From positions 124,001 to 188,000 of the forward strand of contig CAMMMX010000001.1 in the NCBI GenBank assembly GCA_946498095.1: 64,000 bases of DNA, given 5' to 3'. The stretch is from an uncultured Clostridia bacterium. GTDB lineage: Bacteria; Bacillota; Clostridia; Oscillospirales; Ruminococcaceae. Both the position numbers and the translations under genes were made by a program. Of this stretch, positions 1 through 9,161 are shown one piece after another (position 1 is the first letter of the stretch; each line of letters begins with the position of its first letter). The notes under the pieces were generated by a model. The model saw only the letters and a program-made list of their open reading frames with translations, had not been told where the DNA came from and searched no databases.

Positions 1-1395
1 GCCGCCGCGGTCAAGCATATCCTTGATTTTCCGGATCTCTGCAAAACCTTCCGGCAGAGCCTCCTCATTTGGGATAACGAAATACGAATGCTGCATAATC
101 CGGCGGATCTCGGTACGGATCCCTTTGGGAATTTTCAGCGTAGAATCATTCTGTTCCATTGGAAGGTTTTTCAGAGGCGCACGGCTTTCCTCCTCCATTC
201 GGCGGTTGATATCCAGCGCCGCCTGATGTGAAAAGACCAGCGCCTCCAGAAGCGAGTTGCTCGCCAAACGGTTGTTTCCATGCACACCGGTATGGGAACA
301 CTCGCCTACTGCGTACAAGCCATCCAGCGTTGTACGTGCATGGCCATCGACGTCAATCCCCCCCATCAGGTAATGTTGGCAGGGAAAGACCGGAATCCGG
401 TCGCGTGTCAAATCAAAGCCTTCCTCCAGCAAATTCTGGTATATCATCGGGAAACGTTGCTTTAAAAACGCCGGATCTTTTCGGGTGATGTCCAGGTAAA
501 ACTGATCCGATCCCGTACGCTGGCTTTCCAGAATGGTCGAACGGGAAACCACGTCGCGGGGGGCAAGCTCCAGACGGTCATCATAACGTCCCATGTAACG
601 TTCGCCGTGGCAGTTGAGCAGATATGCGCCCTCACCCCGAACTGCTTCCGAAATAAGGAAACACTCACGGGTGTGCGCATTAGCAAAGGCTGTTGGATGG
701 AACTGCACCAAACGAAGGTTTCGAATCGCCGCCCCCATACGGTAGGCAAAGGTAATCCCGTCCCCAGTAGCAATCGCGGAATTCGTTGTATATTCGTAAA
801 CCCGTCCGATACCCCCGGTTGCAAATATGGTAAAGTATGTGTTATAGTAAGAATGAACGCCGTTTTCCAGCACGGACAGCGTAAACTGGCCATCCCCCCT
901 TTGGATATCACACAAAAGGGCATTTTCATGAATGTCGACATTGGGTAGCATACGTACCGCTTCCATCAGACGATCAACAATTTCTTTTCCGGTCGCATCA
1001 CGGTGATGGAGAATGCGGTGGCGGGAATGCCCGCCTTCCAGCGTCAAATGGTAAGTGCCGTCGGCGTTACGATCGAAATCAACGCCATAATCCATCAACT
1101 TGCGGACTTCATCCGGGCCGTAGTGGACTAAAAATTCCACCGCTTTGGGATTGTTCTTCTGCCCTCCAGCCACCATTGTGTCGTCAAAATGAATCTGTTC
1201 GTTATCGTTCTCCAAATCGAAAACCGCAGCTACACCGCCCTGCGCCAGAGAGGAATTGCATAGCTGCAATTGACGTTTGGTAAGCAGCAGTACCCGCTTG
1301 TCCGCTTTTAAGTTGAGCGCAGCATACAGGCCGGACACCCCGCTACCCACGATCACAACGTCATAATTATTCGCTTTCTGCTCCAACACCGCCAC
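1..1395 (-). CDS. nadB: L-aspartate oxidase (3' end outside window)
   Basis: FAD flavoprotein that oxidises L-aspartate to iminoaspartate, the first step of de novo NAD synthesis (with NadA and NadC). The frame is open for 465 codons to the window edge, so about 70 C-terminal residues of the usual ~530 are missing unless this is a short form. Visible motifs: the N-terminal dinucleotide fold IVGSGVSGLYAAL (about residues 15-27), SLAQGGVAAV, HHRDATGKEIVDRL, LVQFHPTAF, PRDVVSRS, and the family signature YAVGECSHTGVHGNNRLAS. An in-frame stop lies at 1423-1425. Possible starts are GTG at 1395 or 1389 and TTG at 1386; none has a strong Shine-Dalgarno, so the start is uncertain by a few codons. nadC and nadA could lie just beyond the left edge. 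Confidence 0.93.
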   Translation of the reverse strand, partial: MAVLEQKANNYDVVIVGSGVSGLYAALNLKADKRVLLLTKRQLQLCNSSLAQGGVAAVFDLENDNEQIHFDDTMVAGGQKNNPKAVEFLVHYGPDEVRKLMDYGVDFDRNADGTYHLTLEGGHSRHRILHHRDATGKEIVDRLMEAVRMLPNVDIHENALLCDIQRGDGQFTLSVLENGVHSYYNTYFTIFATGGIGRVYEYTTNSAIATGDGITFAYRMGAAIRNLRLVQFHPTAFANAHTRECFLISEAVRGEGAYLLNCHGERYMGRYDDRLELAPRDVVSRSTILESQRTGSDQFYLDITRKDPAFLKQRFPMIYQNLLEEGFDLTRDRIPVFPCQHYLMGGIDVDGHARTTLDGLYAVGECSHTGVHGNNRLASNSLLEALVFSHQAALDINRRMEEESRAPLKNLPMEQNDSTLKIPKGIRTEIRRIMQHSYFVIPNEEALPEGFAEIRKIKDMLDRGG

Positions 1396-1776
1396 CGCCC
1401 TATCTACTGTTTTACGGCTTTTTACAAGCCGCTGAAACGAAGGAGACTGAAATGATGATTTTTAGCGACGCATACATTTGAACCGCATCGCGATATACGT
1501 ATCATCTGATTTGACACAGAATCAAACGGACATATACGCACGACACGTTTTGTTCGGCTTCACTCTGCGCAATGCGTCTTCAGGAAATCGAAAACGGCTT
1601 TACATCTCTGCCGCACTAGGCGCTGTACGTCGGTCAGACGTTTTTTTAAGTCTCTGGTTCCCGTAGGACGCAACAATGTATACTTATTTTATTATAACAT
1701 AACCGGCATCTATTTACAAACAATAAAGATCCATAAGAATAGCTGTCGTATTCTGTCTTTTTTTGGAGGAATGGAT
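1396..1776. other. Divergent intergenic region between nadB and hflX
   Basis: No convincing gene. A weak terminator-like hairpin (ACGTC at 1627-1631, GACGT at 1637-1641, then seven T) lies here, followed by an AT-rich stretch (1675-1760) that should hold the hflX promoter. A short open frame at 1478-1666 has no ribosome binding site and no recognisable sequence. No clear NAD-responsive operator was found. Confidence 0.4.
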
Positions 1777-3024
1777 ATGAACGAAATACCTATAACGCGC
1801 GCCGTCCTCATCAGTGTGGATACCGGTGCATTTGACGCCGAAGTATCCATTGACGAGCTGGAAGAGCTTGCCGCAACGGCACACGCTCAGACCGTCGCGA
1901 AGGTGATACAGAAAAGGCCGGCACTGGACAACGCAACCTGTGTCGGTACAGGAAAGCTGCAGGAAATCCGCCAGCTGTGTGAAGCCGAAGATGCAGATCT
2001 TCTCATTTTTGACTTTGAACTGAGTGCAACACAGGTTCGCAACATCGAGGATATTGTCAAGGTACGCGCCATCGACCGTACCACCTTGATTCTCGACATT
2101 TTCGCCTCCCGTGCCCGCTCCAGCGAAGGTCGTTTGCAGGTTGAGCTTGCGCAGCAAAAATACCGCCTTCCCCGTCTGGCCGGCATGGGCGTTTCGATGT
2201 CCCGGCTCGGCGCAGGCATCGGTACCCGCGGACCAGGTGAAAGCAAGCTTGAGACAGACAAACGTCACATCCGCCGCCGGATTGCCGTGCTGGAGCGTGA
2301 ACTTGCACAACTGAAAAAGCGGCGCGAGCTGACACGCTGCCGCCGAAAAAAAGACGACGTCCTCACCGCGGCGATCATCGGTTACACCAACGTAGGCAAA
2401 TCAACGCTGCTCAACGCCCTTACCGGCGCTGGCGTACTGGCGGAAAACATGCTTTTCGCCACGTTGGATCCGACCGCGCGCAGCATCGAACTGCCCGACG
2501 GCCGCAGCGTCTTGCTTATCGACACTGTAGGGCTTATCCGCCGCCTCCCGCACAACCTCGTTGAAGCTTTCCTGTCCACTTTGGAGGAAGCCGCCAACGC
2601 GGACCTTATCCTGCAGGTCTGCGACGCTTCCAGCGACGAAGCCGACGAGCAAATCGCTGTCACACGACAGCTGTTATCCGAGCTGCACTGTGAGGACGTT
2701 CCCGTATTGACCGTACTGAACAAATGCGACCGTCTGGACATGATCCCGCATGTGGATGAACAGCCCGACGTCGCCGCTGTCAGCGCCCTCACCGGCTACG
2801 GCTTCGACAAGCTGCTGGTCAAAATGTCCCGCCTGCTTACCCCCACTGCCGTACGATTGCAGCTGCATCTTCCCTTTGACAAAGCCTCCCTGTTAAGCGT
2901 TATCCGGCAGGATGGCAAGGTGTTCTCCGAAACCTATACGGAATCCGGTATCGACGCCGATGTTCTGGTGGATCAGAAAGCACTCCACCTGATACAGCCC
3001 TACCGGCAGGCGGCGCAGTCATGA
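1777..3024 (+). CDS. hflX: GTPase HflX (ribosome-associated)
   Basis: Ribosome-binding GTPase of the OBG-HflX family, known for splitting or rescuing stalled 70S ribosomes under stress. Order of parts: N-terminal HflX domain, glycine-rich linker GIGTRGPGESKLETDKR, a basic helical segment, then the G domain with G1 GYTNVGKST (about residue 201), G2/G3 region FATLDPT and DTVGLIRRLP (about 248), and G4 NKCD (about 314). The upstream ATG at 1771 is only one base from the GGAGG at 1765-1769. ATG 1777 has correct spacing and is taken as the start (415 aa). The last four bases overlap the next gene (ATGA), so the two are probably co-translated. Confidence 0.95.
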   Translation: MNEIPITRAVLISVDTGAFDAEVSIDELEELAATAHAQTVAKVIQKRPALDNATCVGTGKLQEIRQLCEAEDADLLIFDFELSATQVRNIEDIVKVRAIDRTTLILDIFASRARSSEGRLQVELAQQKYRLPRLAGMGVSMSRLGAGIGTRGPGESKLETDKRHIRRRIAVLERELAQLKKRRELTRCRRKKDDVLTAAIIGYTNVGKSTLLNALTGAGVLAENMLFATLDPTARSIELPDGRSVLLIDTVGLIRRLPHNLVEAFLSTLEEAANADLILQVCDASSDEADEQIAVTRQLLSELHCEDVPVLTVLNKCDRLDMIPHVDEQPDVAAVSALTGYGFDKLLVKMSRLLTPTAVRLQLHLPFDKASLLSVIRQDGKVFSETYTESGIDADVLVDQKALHLIQPYRQAAQS

Positions 3025-3974
3025 ACTTCGACCGACTTCGTAATCCTTTCCCATACAGCGACTCCAACAAACGCTACCACACCTTCGACTATTGGTTGCG
3101 ACAGCGTTTTGGCGGCAAGGTGTTCAAAGTCCCGCTCAATATCGGACTGAGCTGTCCCAACCGGGACGGTGCCAAAGGCGTCGGTGGTTGCACCTACTGT
3201 CTGGGGGGCAGCGGTGCGTTCGCGGGGGATCCCACATTGTCCGTGACAGAGCAGTTTGCTCAAATGAGCGCGCAGATGCGCCAAAAATGGCCGGGCGGCA
3301 AATGCATCGCCTACTACCAGGCGGGGACGAACACCTATGCCCCAGTGGAGTATCTGCGTCATTGCTTCGAGCCTATCCTTGCGATGCCGGATGTCGCCGG
3401 GATCGCCGTCGCCACCCGGGCCGACTGCCTTCCCCCCGACGTAGTAGAATATCTGGTTCAGCTTTCCCGTCGTACCTTTCTTATGGTGGAGCTCGGACTG
3501 CAAACCGTCTGGGACGATACCGCGGAGCGGATTAACCGCTGCCACACCTACGACGACTTTCTGGAAGGTTATCATGCGCTATCGCAACGCGGCGTTTCGG
3601 TCTGCGTCCATCTGATTAACGGACTGCCCGGTGAAGACGCATCCCACATGCGGGAGAGCGCTCGCCGCATCGCTGCGCTACGCCCCTTCGGCGTCAAGCT
3701 GCATCTGCTACATGTCCTGCGCGGCACCAAACTTGCATCGGAATATGAAAGCGGAGCCTTTGAGGCACTGCCTATGGAACAATACGTACAAATCGTCTGT
3801 GACCAACTGGAGCTTTTTCCGTCGGAAACGGTAATCCAGCGGGTGACCGGTGACGGCGCACGGGACAGTCTGATTGCGCCTTTGTGGAGCCTGCGTAAGC
3901 TTGTGGTGATGAACGAAATCGATAAGGAGCTAAAACGCCGGAACAGCTGGCAGGGTAAGAATTTTACCCCATAG
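3021..3974 (+). CDS. Radical SAM protein, TIGR01212 (YtqA/YhcC) family
   Basis: Radical SAM enzyme of unknown reaction; relatives are B. subtilis YtqA and E. coli YhcC. At 317 aa it has the family's usual length. The iron-sulfur cluster motif is of the type C-X11-C-X2-C (CPNRDGAKGVGGCTYC, from residue 44) rather than the canonical CX3CX2C, which is diagnostic for this family. Further signatures: YYQAGTNTYAP, ATRADCLPPDVVEYL, VELGLQTVWDDTAERINR and HLINGLPGE. The start ATG overlaps the hflX stop, indicating translational coupling. A strong hairpin at 3986-4009 follows the gene. Confidence 0.93.
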   Translation: MNFDRLRNPFPYSDSNKRYHTFDYWLRQRFGGKVFKVPLNIGLSCPNRDGAKGVGGCTYCLGGSGAFAGDPTLSVTEQFAQMSAQMRQKWPGGKCIAYYQAGTNTYAPVEYLRHCFEPILAMPDVAGIAVATRADCLPPDVVEYLVQLSRRTFLMVELGLQTVWDDTAERINRCHTYDDFLEGYHALSQRGVSVCVHLINGLPGEDASHMRESARRIAALRPFGVKLHLLHVLRGTKLASEYESGAFEALPMEQYVQIVCDQLELFPSETVIQRVTGDGARDSLIAPLWSLRKLVVMNEIDKELKRRNSWQGKNFTP

Positions 3975-5307
3975 ACAAAGAAAACGCCCAGAAGGAAATC
4001 CTTCTGGGCATTCTGAACTGCCAAAACAATCCCGCCTGCCGACTATTCATCAGATATCGTCGGCTGATAATCCTGGAAATCGAGATCCGACTGGTCGATG
4101 TAATACAGCCTGGGGGGAGTTCTTCTCCTGTGTTGGGATCTTGATAATCCATCCCGATCAGCAGTGTATTATTGGTATCTCTGGAAAAGCTAATTGGATT
4201 ATATCTTTCATCGTCCGCATGAAAGACGGCTTTTTTTATAGTTCCGTTTTCATGATTGAGCAGATAAAAAGCATTCTCTGCATCATAACTGAATGTTCGA
4301 TAAAACAAACTTGTATTTTCATTTTTTATGAGTTCTGCCGCTGTTACAAATGCCACGTCTGTTTCCATGATCGGGTTGACCGTGTCGCCCTCAATTTTGC
4401 CTAAAAACCTTGTGCTACTGAAATTCTCGTAGTAAACATCTTCATTGAACACAAAAAAACGTCCCACCAATTGGCACAGTTCATTGTCATTCGGTGCAAT
4501 GGATGACAGATCCACCGATCGCAGTAAGTTCATATCATGATCGTAAGTGTCTAAACGCAGCCAAACTTCCTCATTATTTGTTGTTGATTCCAACATTAAA
4601 AGTGAAACGGTGTTTTGATCCGTCGCAAGCTGTCGAATCACCGCACCTTCATGGGTATCATTGTCATAATCAAAATGCATCAGTGTTTTCTTTTTTCCCG
4701 TTTCTGTGTCGTATTCCTCCAGATCACATCCAGTGACTGTAAAATCTGTCATAAGTAATTTGTTTTCTACAGCTTCCATAGCCACATATGGGTATCCACC
4801 TTTTACTGAAAATAGTTTTGACATTTTATCCTGATTCAAATCAATAGTGTAAAGTTCTCGCATTCTTCCGCTATCGTCATAAATATTACCGGTTGTGATC
4901 AGCATATATAGATGGTTATTCACCAGACAGTTACTATAATTTGCTTCGTATGCCCAATCTTCTACCGTTCCCAGTTTTATGTTTTCCTTGGTGGAAAACA
5001 CATAACGGTAATAATCCATCTCGGTAATTCGGTTTGCTGTACCGGTAGGGATTTTCGCATAGATGATGCTGTCGTCCGTCTGCGTAATGGGCCCGTAATG
5101 TTCAATCTGACCGATCACTTCATGATGAATATCATAAATCGAGATGAGCTCGTTGGATTGCGGCTCGAAAAACATTGCATCGTTCATTGAGCTGCCACTA
5201 GAAATGCTGCTGGAAGTAGCACCGCCGGAACAGCCACTCAGAAACACCAGCAGGAACAAAAGAAACATCGAGACCCATTGTTTCTGTTTCAAATTCATAC
5301 ACCTCAT
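3964..5307 (-). CDS. Putative lipoprotein, frameshifted near its 3' end
   Basis: Exported lipoprotein of unknown function. It has a signal peptide with lipobox LSGC (the Cys about 26 residues in), a short Ser/Gly linker, then about 380 residues with repeated strand-like segments (ELYTIDLN, SLLMLEST, GRFFVFNEDVYYENF) resembling a beta-propeller; this is inferred from pattern only. The open frame runs to 3964, but after a run of six G at 4112-4117 (plus strand) its translation becomes nonsense and reads through the terminator. The other frame gives RLYYIDQSDLDFQDYQ and a stop at 4043-4045, just before the terminator. One extra base in the run would restore it. The gene is AT-richer than its neighbours. 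Confidence 0.75.
   Translation of the reverse strand: MRCMNLKQKQWVSMFLLFLLVFLSGCSGGATSSSISSGSSMNDAMFFEPQSNELISIYDIHHEVIGQIEHYGPITQTDDSIIYAKIPTGTANRITEMDYYRYVFSTKENIKLGTVEDWAYEANYSNCLVNNHLYMLITTGNIYDDSGRMRELYTIDLNQDKMSKLFSVKGGYPYVAMEAVENKLLMTDFTVTGCDLEEYDTETGKKKTLMHFDYDNDTHEGAVIRQLATDQNTVSLLMLESTTNNEEVWLRLDTYDHDMNLLRSVDLSSIAPNDNELCQLVGRFFVFNEDVYYENFSSTRFLGKIEGDTVNPIMETDVAFVTAAELIKNENTSLFYRTFSYDAENAFYLLNHENGTIKKAVFHADDERYNPISFSRDTNNTLLIGMDYQDPNTGEELPPGCITSTSRISISRIISRRYLMNSRQAGLFWQFRMPRRISFWAFSLSMG
3986..4009. terminator. Hairpin terminator between convergent genes
   Basis: A perfect 10-bp stem, GCCCAGAAGG / CCTTCTGGGC, with loop AAAT. On the minus strand it is followed by GTTTTCTTTG, a fair U-tract for the lipoprotein gene. 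On the plus strand the tail is poor in T. Confidence 0.7.
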
Positions 5308-5358
5308 TTATAGAATCAGGCCGTGTCCAACGCATCACATCGAACACAGCCTCTCTTC

Positions 5359-6132
5359 TTAATAGTTCATCGCTTGACAGTATTTAGTGACTGTAGCTGC
5401 CGACTTTTCATAATAATAAGGTGTGTTTCCTACCTTTCCCCCCAACGGATCCGCAACTTGAATTATAGATTTGTCACTGTATATGGCGTTGACAACCAAA
5501 TGATGCCCACCTGTTGTATAATACCAATCGGATGTCGTGGTGCCTGCTATGGATATCGAAGCGGGAGCTTTTTTTGTGACGATAATATGGTATAAATTAT
5601 CACGTATCGCCGTTGGGGTGGGCTCTGACACATAAACATAGTATTCTTTACTTTGTTGGCTATTCAAATATGGCGCTATTTTTGAACGGGCGGTACCGTT
5701 GGTTGTTGTCCCCATCGCCTTTGCAATCGTATCTTGGGAATCCGATGAGCCTTTCAGATACTGAACCATGCTTTTCGCACATGCCGGAACACAATACATA
5801 TCCTTTTCTTGCTGATACATGGTAAAGGATCCCGGTATTGAAATCTTATACCTTATCCTTGGCTGCGGCCGATTTGCCAGCTCCTCCACCGCCGCTTCTT
5901 TCTCACGGATTTTCTGCCAGTCTTCTTCCGTCAGGCTGTCCAAATAGGCTTCATATTCCTCCTGAGTGGGTGAAATAGCGCCGCTGGGAACCTCTGTATA
6001 GCTGTCATCATCGTTTGCCGCCACTGGGAGGCCATACGTCGTCACCGTGCACACGCATACCGCAGCAACGAGTATCAACGAGAGGATTCGCCTACGCCTT
6101 TCATGGGACGCGGTACTTTGCTTTCTATGGAT
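5359..6132 (-). CDS. Exported C39-like cysteine peptidase
   Basis: Secreted papain-fold protein of the C39_2 type. The candidate catalytic Cys lies in MYCVPACAKSMVQYL, followed by His in GGHHLVVNAIY and Asp/Asn in QVADPLGG, all in the order expected for this family. There is no ABC-transporter part, so it is a stand-alone protease or a protease-fold binding protein. The first conventional start is TTG at 6078, but this would leave a signal peptide without a basic N-region. Upstream, AAAGG (6139-6143) is spaced six bases from an in-frame ATC at 6132. From there the sequence reads IHRKQSTASHERRRRILSL, a typical signal-peptide N-region. I therefore extend to 6132, with an apparently non-standard start. 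A TATAAT (6209-6214) lies upstream. Confidence 0.7.
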   Translation of the reverse strand: MHRKQSTASHERRRRILSLILVAAVCVCTVTTYGLPVAANDDDSYTEVPSGAISPTQEEYEAYLDSLTEEDWQKIREKEAAVEELANRPQPRIRYKISIPGSFTMYQQEKDMYCVPACAKSMVQYLKGSSDSQDTIAKAMGTTTNGTARSKIAPYLNSQQSKEYYVYVSEPTPTAIRDNLYHIIVTKKAPASISIAGTTTSDWYYTTGGHHLVVNAIYSDKSIIQVADPLGGKVGNTPYYYEKSAATVTKYCQAMNY

Positions 6133-6312
6133 AAACCACCTTTAAAAATACAGTAAGCGATTAACCGTTCTCGCTCCTTCTTCCTTGATCATAGATTACC
6201 ATAAAAGTATTATATCGCCAATATGTGAAACAAAAATAATGATAATTAAGTTTAATTCTTGTGCGAATTGTTGGTTAATGCGCCACATGGGTATATACAC
6301 CAAGCACATGCC

Positions 6313-6795
6313 CTACTTATGGTAACGCGTCCCGCTTTGGATGGAAAACGCACGGTACAGCTGCTCGAGCAACATGACGCGGAACAGTTGGTGGGGGAAC
6401 GTCATGTCCGAAACCGACAAACGATACGTACAGCGCGCTTTGACCTCTTCGGACAGCCCAAAGGAACCGCCAACGATGAGATCCACTGTGGAGCACCCTC
6501 GAGTAGCAACGTCGGACAAAAGCTGCGCGAAGCCCTCGCTGGACATCTTTTTCCCCTCGACGCACAGCGCGATCAGCGTATCACCCTTTCCCGTCCGGGA
6601 CAGGATATCCGCCCCTTCTGTCTGCATTCCTTTGCGAATCTGTGCGTCAGATGGCTGGGACGGCAGTCGGCATTCTGGAACCTCTATGAGACGAAGCGTA
6701 CAAAAAGGACGCAGCCGCTTTGCATATTCCGCACAGGCCTGCGTCCAATAGGTTTCCTTCAGTTTTCCCACACAAATTACATTGACGTTCAGCAT
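6313..6795 (-). CDS. rlmH: 23S rRNA (pseudouridine1915-N3)-methyltransferase RlmH
   Basis: SPOUT-fold methyltransferase that modifies helix 69 of 23S rRNA on assembled 70S ribosomes. It is 160 aa, the usual length. The SAM-binding knot is visible as LIVGGSFGLSEEV, and the C-terminal signature SVSDMTFPHQLFRVMLLEQLYRAF ends in the conserved YH near the terminus (YHK). Its ATG overlaps the stop of the upstream hydrolase gene by one base (TGATG), so the two are translationally coupled, an arrangement common in Firmicutes. Confidence 0.96.
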   Translation of the reverse strand: MLNVNVICVGKLKETYWTQACAEYAKRLRPFCTLRLIEVPECRLPSQPSDAQIRKGMQTEGADILSRTGKGDTLIALCVEGKKMSSEGFAQLLSDVATRGCSTVDLIVGGSFGLSEEVKARCTYRLSVSDMTFPHQLFRVMLLEQLYRAFSIQSGTRYHK

Positions 6796-7586
6796 CAGAC
6801 AATATACACCTTTCCCGTCGTACTGCGTTCCGCAACATTCAGCGTAAAATCTCTGTTTTGTTTGAAATTGTGCTGGGAAAGCATATGTAAGGCATTCTGC
6901 ACAGCAAGCTCAGGGGTGTTGTTTTCCTCGCTTAGGTGGCCCAAAATAAAATGCGCCGTACCGTATTCCCCCAGCTCACACAGATACAACGCGCTGTCAT
7001 CGTTGGACAAGTGCCCATGCGGGGAGGCAATTCGACGCTTGAGCTGCCAGGGATACCGCCCTGCATACAGCATGTTTTCATCGTAATTGGATTCCAGCAG
7101 CACCATGTCCGAACCTTTAAGGTTTGCATCTACTACTTCCGTGATATGCCCAACGTCCGTACAAACGCACACCATGCGATCATCCGCCGTCTGTATCCGG
7201 TAACCCACGGAATGAGCCGCGTCATGCGGCGTATCGAAGCTGCGAACCTGCATTCCCGCCACCTGCACAGGATCGTCGCCCATCTCAAACAGCCGTGCCG
7301 ACGCGCTAACACAATCCTTGGCAATCAGGTATTCCAGCGTTTCCCTCGTCGCCAGAATCGGCACATCGTGATATTTTGTAAAAAGTTTCAGCCCTTTGAT
7401 ATGGTCGCAATGTTCGTGTGTGATGAATATGCCCTGTATCGACTCAAGAGCCTGTCCACAGAGGGAAAGCGCCTGACAAAGCGCCCGGTAGGACACTCCC
7501 ATGTCCACCAGAATACCCGTAGACGCAGAACCAATATACGTACTGTTGCCCTTACTGGAGCTAAACAAGGGGCAAATTCTAGCCAT
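6795..7586 (-). CDS. MBL-fold metallo-hydrolase, WalJ/YycJ family
   Basis: Metallo-beta-lactamase fold protein of the YycJ (WalJ) family, linked in other Firmicutes to cell wall metabolism or DNA exonuclease activity. The N-terminal signature PLFSSSKGNSTYIG and metal-binding motif THEHCDH (about residues 56-62) are intact, with further ligands in CTDVGHIT and HLSNDD. It is 263 aa, normal for the family. The family often sits with the WalRK two-component genes, but here it is coupled to rlmH instead. It lies 31 bases downstream of the murA stop on the same strand. Confidence 0.9.
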   Translation of the reverse strand: MARICPLFSSSKGNSTYIGSASTGILVDMGVSYRALCQALSLCGQALESIQGIFITHEHCDHIKGLKLFTKYHDVPILATRETLEYLIAKDCVSASARLFEMGDDPVQVAGMQVRSFDTPHDAAHSVGYRIQTADDRMVCVCTDVGHITEVVDANLKGSDMVLLESNYDENMLYAGRYPWQLKRRIASPHGHLSNDDSALYLCELGEYGTAHFILGHLSEENNTPELAVQNALHMLSQHNFKQNRDFTLNVAERSTTGKVYIV

Positions 7587-7617
7587 GATTCCGACCCTTT
7601 CTTTTGTGCCGCTACGG

Positions 7618-8907
7618 TCAAACTGCGGAAGACACCATGGAAACCGCGGACCGCTTCAACGCAATTCGTGCACCTAAGCCGCGAAGCTTTCCCTCCATGT
7701 CTTCATAACCACGTTGAATATGATAAATATCCTCTATTTCGGTACAGCCTCTGGCGGCAAGGCCGGCCAAAACAAGCGCGGCCCCTGCACGCAGATCGGT
7801 AGCCCGTACCGGCGCACCGGTCAGCGCTTCCACGCCCTGGATCACAGCAACCTTTCCGTCAACGGAAATATCCGCGCCCATGCGCATAAGTTCATCCGCA
7901 TATTTGAACCGGTTGTCGAAAATTCCCTCGGTGATGATACTTGTGCCTTCCGCCAGACACAATAGCGCCGCAATTTGGGGCTGCATGTCCGTCGGAAAAC
8001 CCGGGTGAGCCATTGTTTTGATACTGGTACATTCAAATTTCCGTCTGTCTGGAACCCAAACACGCACGCTCTCATCAAACTGATCCACGCATACGCCGAT
8101 ACGCTCAAGCTTGGTGATAATCGGCTCAAGATGTTTAGGAATCACGTTCCGAATCAACACATCCCCACGTGTGATCGCCGCAGCCACCATATAGGTTCCC
8201 GCCTCGATCTGGTCTGGAATGACAGAATAACAGGCGCCACGCAGGCGTCCTACGCCGCGTATTTTAATCACGTCCGTGCCTGCACCCATAATGTCGGCGC
8301 CCATTGAGTTGAGAAAGTTGGCCATATCAACAACATGAGGTTCTTTGGCGGCATTCTCAATCACAGTCAGTCCCGACGCTTTGACTGCGGCCATCATCAC
8401 ATTGATGGTCGCGCCAACGCTGTTACAGTCAAAATACACTTGGCTTCCGGTCAGATTCCGTGCTTCAATGTTGACCATACCATGCTCAATGGTACAGTCT
8501 GCTCCCAGACAGCTAAATCCTTTCAGATGCTGGTCTATGGGGCGGGCACCTAAATCGCAGCCACCCGGCAGGGAAACTTTCGCTTTTCCAAAACGCCCAA
8601 GCATTGCCCCCATAAAATAACTAGAAGCACGCAGTTGCTTGGTCATTTCATAGGGGACAATGTGGCTCGCCACTCCGGCTGTATTAATTTCAATTGTCGT
8701 TTTATCTAAATAGCGAATCTCCGCGCCCATATCGCTAAGGATACGCGTTATAACCGCGATATCGCTGATATTCGGTACATTTTCAATCACACACGGACCG
8801 TCAGCCAGAAGGGTAGCCGGTAAAATCGCAACCGCCGCGTTTTTAGCGCCGCTGATTGTCACTTCCCCCTTCAATTTGACGCCTCCGGTTATTAAAAATT
8901 TTTCCAA
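7618..8907 (-). CDS. murA: UDP-N-acetylglucosamine 1-carboxyvinyltransferase
   Basis: First committed enzyme of peptidoglycan synthesis, adding enolpyruvate from PEP to UDP-GlcNAc in the cytoplasm. Conserved residues are visible: Lys in SGAKNAAVA (near residue 22), the loop Cys in LPGGCDLGARPIDQHLKG (the fosfomycin-reactive Cys is present, so the enzyme is predicted to be sensitive), and FPTDMQPQ. The start is taken as TTG at 8907 (MEKFLITGG): GGAGAG at 8915-8920 is spaced seven bases from it and the length becomes 429 aa, normal for MurA. The longer open frame to 8958 would add 17 residues not found in the family. Confidence 0.95.
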   Translation of the reverse strand: MEKFLITGGVKLKGEVTISGAKNAAVAILPATLLADGPCVIENVPNISDIAVITRILSDMGAEIRYLDKTTIEINTAGVASHIVPYEMTKQLRASSYFMGAMLGRFGKAKVSLPGGCDLGARPIDQHLKGFSCLGADCTIEHGMVNIEARNLTGSQVYFDCNSVGATINVMMAAVKASGLTVIENAAKEPHVVDMANFLNSMGADIMGAGTDVIKIRGVGRLRGACYSVIPDQIEAGTYMVAAAITRGDVLIRNVIPKHLEPIITKLERIGVCVDQFDESVRVWVPDRRKFECTSIKTMAHPGFPTDMQPQIAALLCLAEGTSIITEGIFDNRFKYADELMRMGADISVDGKVAVIQGVEALTGAPVRATDLRAGAALVLAGLAARGCTEIEDIYHIQRGYEDMEGKLRGLGARIALKRSAVSMVSSAV

Positions 8908-9161
8908 GGCGACACTCTCCTTTTTTGGTACTTCAATATTATAGCACAAGCGATGCATTTTTCAAAGCCTTTTTGAGATATTTGTTGCATTTTCCTGTCA
9001 AAACGTACCGTATGCGTCATCTTTCCCTGTCGTTATTATTTCAAGACAAGCATCATTTATGGGTGGAAAAATCAGTGGCTCTTGCAAAAATCAGATTTCA
9101 TCGATGCTGGTATTTTTTTCATTTTTTATTAATTTATACATGTCCGGTGCAGTAGTTGCCT

